A stretch of 22,922 nt of DNA from Apostichopus californicus (Eukaryota > Echinodermata > Holothuroidea > Aspidochirotida > Stichopodidae). Where the stretch lies: NCBI GenBank assembly GCA_020650975.1, contig JAIPMN010009452.1:1-22922 (forward strand), in the 5' to 3' direction. The notes below the pieces were generated by a model, which was not told the DNA's origin, did not search any database, and saw only the letters and a list, made by a program, of their open reading frames with translations. Shown here in pieces: positions 21,301-22,922 of the stretch. The translations under genes and the position numbers were made by a program. Position 1 is the stretch's first letter; every line of letters begins with the position of its first letter.

Positions 21301-22027
21301 TTTATGCATGGATGATGATATACAATATTTGACCAAGCAGATGGAAACCTAGTTAACAGAAATAACTCTCCTAAAACAGTTAATACAGTTCAAACAGTAA
21401 AGAGTTAAAAGTTCTAGACTGTATACATGTACAGTACAGTAGTTGTTACCTTGTCAACTATTCCAGAAGTGGCTTCAAGTGTTTATGGGAGCTATTGTGG
21501 ATGTAAGAACACTGAAGATGAGATAAACATGAACATGAATATCCCACTGAATATGGGATATACGTGTATATTCCACTGACTATTGGATGTACATGAATAT
21601 CCCATTAATATGGGATGTACATACATCCCACTGAATATGGGATATACATGTATAGGAATATCCCACTGAAGATGGGATATACGTGAATATCCCACTGACT
21701 ATTGGATGTACATGAATATCCCATTAATATGAGATGTACATGAACATCCCATTAATATGGGATGTACATGTATATCCCACTGAATATGGCATGTACATGT
21801 ATATCCCACTGAATATGCGATGTGCATGACTATCCCACTGAAGATGGGATGCATACATGAATACCCAGCTAAAGATGGGATATGATATCCAGCTCACAAT
21901 GGGATAAGCATATATCCAAATCAGGATGAGACTATATTAATGGATTTGAGAGAGTGTTGATGATGAATTGACACGTCAGCTTAAAACTTACCCCACTTGC
22001 TCTCATTTTCAGTTTTGGACATCCCCA
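9273..22027 (-). CDS. Oxysterol-binding-protein-related protein (ORP3/6/7-like), C-terminal half
   Basis: Nine minus-strand exons (22027-21992, 17508-17324, 16085-15873, 14844-14702, 14104-13969, 11816-11672, 10610-10484, 10121-9999, 9378-9273) join in consistent phase to give 403 residues ending in a TGA stop. From about residue 42 it is an OSBP-related domain (ORD), which extracts and exchanges sterol or phosphatidylserine with PI4P between membranes. Motifs seen are [21 protein letters not shown] (Lys119), EQVSHHPP (143-150, PI4P-binding His147/His148) and a C-terminal K-x3-E-x3-R (342/346/350) matching the PI4P-contact triad of yeast Osh4. The end matches my recollection of ORP6-type C-termini (W-x4-YW ... 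LW). The PH domain and FFAT motif are not in the window. Assignment to ORP3, 6 or 7 individually is not possible here. Confidence 0.93.
9379..9998 (-). other. Last ORP intron, with a diverged direct repeat
   Basis: A 620-nt intron. It contains a diverged direct duplication: TTCACTCTGG, then a stretch ending TAACACAACATTT, at about 9678-9722 and again at about 9757-9800. A G-rich tract lies at 9954-9970. Confidence 0.7.
9999..10121 (-). CDS. ORP exon: LLEEGEL...EKQRVE helix
   Basis: The acceptor is TTACTCTACAG and the donor TTTAG|GTAGGAAA. The 123-nt exon reads [18 protein letters not shown], then QRERRKY and EPVFFR. Lys342, Glu346 and Arg350 have the spacing of the family PI4P-contact triad. 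Reading straight on gives AGG TAG, a stop overlapping the donor, so this exon can look terminal. The matching C-terminal exon at 9378 shows the splice is real. Confidence 0.93.
10484..10610 (-). CDS. ORP exon: [13 protein letters not shown] and [12 protein letters not shown]
   Basis: The acceptor is CATGTTACAG and the donor CCAAAG|GTTTGT. The 127-nt exon reads [20 protein letters not shown] and ends [11 protein letters not shown], both hallmark ORP C-terminal blocks. It starts two bases into a Gly codon begun at 11672 and ends two bases into the Arg codon finished at 10121. The mono-G tract at 10376-10388 lies in the next intron. Confidence 0.95.
10611..11007 (-). repeat. Diverged older repeats flanking the 74-bp minisatellite
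   Basis: About 70 bp starting AACACTGCAAACACA and ending ATGTAGCAC occurs at about 10778-10844 and again at 10896-10966, each followed by sequence resembling the 74-bp unit (CACATCATGTCCCCTTAA near 10973). This looks like decayed early copies of the same array. Confidence 0.6.
11008..11686. repeat. 74-bp minisatellite carrying a 5' splice site in every unit
   Basis: Nine copies of the donor segment TTACCTGTCC are anchored at 11081, 11155, 11229, 11303, 11377, 11451, 11523, 11597 and 11671. The period is 74 nt, with one 72-nt step from a 2-nt deletion. The rightmost copy is the genuine exon end. The unit carries the last 15 exon nt (GCATCTGGAGGACAG) plus GTAAGT. A further degenerate unit without an intact donor starts near 11010. 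Two donor flavours, GTAAGTGAG and GTAAGTAAG, alternate irregularly. Confidence 0.95.
11672..11816 (-). CDS. ORP exon: HEVNGYVYD...[11 protein letters not shown]
   Basis: The 145-nt exon starts in phase 0 with [13 protein letters not shown] and includes [18 protein letters not shown] and [11 protein letters not shown]. These align with the ORP segment VxGxVxDxxGxxxxxLFGKWxExxYCG. The donor is GGACAG|GTAAGTAAG at 11671. The last 15 exon bases and this donor are the seed of the 74-bp minisatellite in the following intron. A truncated LINE lies about 80 nt upstream of its acceptor. Confidence 0.95.
11890..12381 (+). mobile_element. 5'-truncated non-LTR retrotransposon 3' end (probably CR1/L2-like)
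   Basis: A plus-strand frame to the TAA at 12179-12181 encodes the typical C-terminal tail of an invertebrate LINE ORF2: [26 protein letters not shown], then [12 protein letters not shown]. The tail after the stop contains the common GCTTTATAAAATAAATT end followed by an (ATT)n run at 12365-12380. The reverse transcriptase core is missing, so it is a dead 5'-truncated copy. It sits antisense in the ORP intron 11817-13968. The 5' boundary is approximate. Confidence 0.85.
12382..13968 (-). other. Remainder of the ORP intron, nothing recognised
   Basis: AT-rich intron sequence with an A run at about 12784-12797. Short open frames at 12880-13189 and 13186-13573 have no family features. Confidence 0.6.
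13969..14104 (-). CDS. ORP exon: ORD beta-sheet ([11 protein letters not shown])
   Basis: The acceptor is CGTCTTAG and the donor ACAAAG|GTAAGAAA. The 136-nt exon reads [20 protein letters not shown], then ERWLDHYGE and CKVTFTK, matching the ORP segment KVTxCIHNILSGxRWIEHYGE. It takes one base from the previous exon and ends on a codon boundary. Confidence 0.95.
14388..14590. repeat. Purine-rich G-run block with G-quadruplex potential
   Basis: An irregular repeat of GGGATGGGG, GAGAAAGGGGGAT and GGGAGG words on the plus strand, with many runs of 3-9 G separated by 1-7 nt. It lies in the intron 14105-14701, about 110 nt from the exon at 14702. The ORP gene is read from the minus strand, so the RNA is C/U-rich here and the G-rich strand is the template. 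Confidence 0.85.
14702..14844 (-). CDS. ORP exon: VSHHPP signature
   Basis: The acceptor is CTTTGCAG and the donor CCCAAA|GTACGTA. The 143-nt exon begins [16 protein letters not shown] and continues [17 protein letters not shown], then [12 protein letters not shown]. The two adjacent His residues are the PI4P phosphate ligands in the family. It ends two bases into the Lys codon completed by the next exon. Confidence 0.96.
14845..15872 (-). other. ORP intron, nothing recognised
   Basis: A 1028-nt intron. A 153-codon open frame on the plus strand (15244-15705) has no recognisable domain. Its end is an imperfect duplication of about 40 bp (GAATGTTGTAATAATG / GAATATTGTAATAATG at about 15600 and 15642). 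Confidence 0.6.
15873..16085 (-). CDS. ORP exon: ORD core with [10 protein letters not shown]
   Basis: This 71-codon phase 0-0 exon has acceptor TTTTGCTTCCAG and donor GAACAA|GTAAGG. It runs from [10 protein letters not shown] through [30 protein letters not shown] and KGFKFISEQ. The Lys of KPFNP and the LGET turn are core ligand-pocket elements. Its final EQ forms the first half of the EQVSHHPP signature, so the signature is split by an intron. Confidence 0.96.
16086..17323 (-). other. ORP intron beginning with a donor duplication
   Basis: A 1238-nt intron. Apart from the donor duplication at 17266-17353 and a short G/A-rich stretch at 16171-16203 there is no feature I can support. Confidence 0.65.
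17266..17353. repeat. 49-bp tandem duplication of an ORP exon end and its donor
   Basis: The 39 bases at 17266-17304 are repeated exactly at 17315-17353, with 10 nt between. Each copy holds the exon 3' end (coding for NEPLSMLQ) and CTACAG|GTATTATAA on the minus strand. The copy at 17315-17353 is continuous with the exon and is the productive one. Confidence 0.95.
17324..17508 (-). CDS. ORP exon: linker and start of the ORD
   Basis: The acceptor is TTGTTCTTTCAG before 17508 and the donor CTACAG|GTATTA at 17323. The 185-nt exon encodes a Gln/Ser/Arg-rich linker, then [17 protein letters not shown] and LNEPLSMLQ, the conserved start of the ORD (lid and first helix). The donor and the last exon bases are duplicated 49 nt further into the intron. 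The exon-proximal donor is the productive one, since extension reads Val-Leu-stop. Confidence 0.92.
18698..18711. promoter_or_regulatory. Imperfect X-box
   Basis: GTTGCTATGGGAAC differs at two positions from the palindromic GTTGCCATGGCAAC. CGACGTCG, a CRE-like core, lies just downstream at about 18719. Together they might mark an internal promoter giving an ORD-only ORP transcript, but there is no direct evidence. Confidence 0.2.
19706..19864. repeat. Five-copy 31/32-bp tandem array
   Basis: Five units beginning CCTAATGTCATA start at about 19706, 19738, 19770, 19802 and 19833. The first three are 32 nt and the last two 31 nt, having lost one A. GGTGGATT just left and AATCCACT just right are near-complementary. 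Confidence 0.92.
20483..21310. repeat. 45/48-bp tandem array of palindromic units
   Basis: About 16-17 units, of 48 nt (with GCTATTAATACTG) or 45 nt (with GCTAATACTG). Each unit contains ATACTGTATG ... CATACAGTAT as a 10-bp inverted repeat around TGCTATAGCA, itself a perfect palindrome. Unit lengths are multiples of three and the units lack stops in several frames, which creates long repetitive frames on both strands. These are not genes. Confidence 0.95.
21530..21905. repeat. Second palindromic tandem array, unit about 26-35 bp
   Basis: About a dozen degenerate units of the type ATATCCCACTGAATATGGGATAT, then a GTACATG-like spacer. TATCCCA and TGGGATA are complementary around a 5-7-nt loop, so every unit can fold. 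The array ends about 90 nt before the donor side of the 36-nt microexon. Confidence 0.9.
21992..22027 (-). CDS. Candidate 36-nt ORP microexon in the linker before the ORD
   Basis: It is bounded by TCATGACAG upstream and GTGGG|GTAAGTTTT downstream. In phase 1 it reads [11 protein letters not shown] with no stop, and its last G joins TG of the next exon to give GTG (Val). The charged, Ser-rich content suits the disordered linker before the ORD. At 36 nt (12 codons) it can be skipped without a frameshift. No protein motif confirms it. Confidence 0.5.
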
Positions 22028-22444
22028 CTGTCATGACAAGAAAGTATACTGAATTGAGATAATTATCCTAAAAACAGACCTGTGCAAAAACAGAGACTTA
22101 CCGACACAAAAGCAACAAAGGTGTTTCTTGGGAGACAAAATTCTTTTAGAAGAAAGCAATACATTTAAACAAGCAGCATACTGCAGCCGGTCTCACAATT
22201 AATTAATTGTAATCTGTTAATGAGCTATAACAAAGGTCCATTGATACAGCTGTTTAGTCATAGTCTACATTGACACTAAAACTCAATGGATGGTTTGGAA
22301 ATACACAATTTTGTTTTAGATGTTTGTTTTAAAAGTAATAAAAATACAAGCTATATATATATACCTAAAGAACACCAAACACTGTACTGTAGACACTGAA
22401 GCAGAAGAGTAAATTCATATGATAAATATACTTCATAAACATGT

Positions 22445-22481
<37 letters not shown>

Positions 22482-22908
22482 AGCTACTGCAATTACTATA
22501 TACTGTACTGTATGTGCTGTTTGAATGAATAACAAGAATTTCTACTATCTACACTGTGTGTCCATACATTACCATATTTTACAATATATTTTTTGATTCC
22601 CCTTTTGTTCCCCTTAAGAGTCTGCAACATGGCCTCTAGGGATTTCAATGGTTGTTTTCTAACATAACATACACAGCCTTGTCATCTCACTGGGATGAAT
22701 TGTTGAAAGGAGGACTAATTTCAAGTCCATGGAAACAGAATAAAACATGTATCCAATCTCACAAATTTGTCTTGTACAAGAGTTATGTTACAGTATATAT
22801 ACATATACACTGTATATATATACACATATATATATAGTCAGGAGCAACTTGGTGTTAAAGTCTGCACTCGAACTTATATTGGGTCAAATAAATAAATCAA
22901 ACACTTAC
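22028..22908 (-). other. ORP intron with AT microsatellites
   Basis: An intron if both flanking exon calls hold. It contains a (TA)n run at about 22448-22477 and TATATAC-type sequence at 22793-22836. Nothing else was recognised. Confidence 0.5.
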
Positions 22909-22922
22909 AGTAGCTCAAATCC
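22909..22922 (-). CDS. Possible 3' end of an upstream ORP exon, cut by the window edge
   Basis: On the minus strand the last bases of the window read GAGCTACT|GTAAGTGT, a strong donor at 22908. The 14 nt before it are open in the frame that ends one base into a codon, exactly the phase the 36-nt exon at 22027 needs (T plus TG gives Leu). The phase match and donor quality are the only evidence. Confidence 0.35.

Larger units (their letters stand above)
17509..21991 (-). other. Largest ORP intron in the window (4.5 kb)
   Basis: It separates the candidate linker microexon from the ORD. It carries the two palindromic arrays, the five-copy 31/32-bp array, C and G tracts (19305-19316, 19501-19523) and a CpG-containing patch with an imperfect X-box near 18680-18850. 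No additional exon in the required phase was convincing. Confidence 0.6.

Noticed and set aside
20485-21336. Long repetitive open frames on both strands (up to 183 codons)
   Set aside because: They arise from tandem 45/48-bp palindromic units without stops, lie inside an ORP intron and have no domain features.
20483-21905. CRISPR-like array of palindromic repeats
   Set aside because: Units are contiguous with no unique spacers, and the genome is animal.

Overview
The window is eukaryotic, from an animal. It holds intron-split genes with GT-AG boundaries, an AT-rich background, many mono-G/C tracts and minisatellites, and a truncated non-LTR retrotransposon. The encoded proteins are animal-type and the intergenic texture suggests a marine invertebrate, possibly a deuterostome such as an echinoderm. 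The species cannot be fixed from the sequence alone.

Left part (1-3700): the 5' end of a tetraspanin gene on the minus strand. Exon 1 (3373-3432) carries the start codon and most of TM1. Exon 2 (2638-2826, exactly 63 codons) carries the end of TM1, the small loop and TM2 with an LGC...KEN-like motif. A CpG-rich block (about 3433-3700) is the likely 5' UTR and promoter. Later exons were not found and probably lie left of the window; 1-2637 is read as intron. Region 3700 to about 8000 has no gene I can support. It holds G tracts and a perfect X-box palindrome at 7495-7508.

Right part (9273-22922): the C-terminal half of an oxysterol-binding-protein-related protein on the minus strand, closest to the ORP3/ORP6/ORP7 subfamily. 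Eight exons (17324-17508 down to 9273-9378) join in consistent phase and give almost the whole OSBP-related lipid-transfer domain. It includes [18 protein letters not shown] and the C-terminal end. A 36-nt microexon (21992-22027) and the edge of another exon (22909-22922) extend it upstream in phase. The PH domain and any FFAT motif would lie right of the window. Read from the microexon to the stop, the joined exons encode 403 residues.

The introns and 3' flank of the ORP gene are full of repeats. The most notable is a 74-bp minisatellite (about 11008-11686) whose unit contains the last 15 nt of an exon plus its 5' splice site. The true donor is therefore followed by eight near-identical decoy donors. 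A second exon of the same gene (ending at 17324) has an independent 49-bp duplication of its own donor. In both cases using a decoy gives a stop within three codons of the true boundary. Other repeats are two adjacent palindromic arrays (about 20483-21310 and 21530-21905), a 31/32-bp five-copy array, a purine/G-rich block, a tetranucleotide-derived array downstream of the stop, and a truncated LINE 3' end inserted antisense in an intron.
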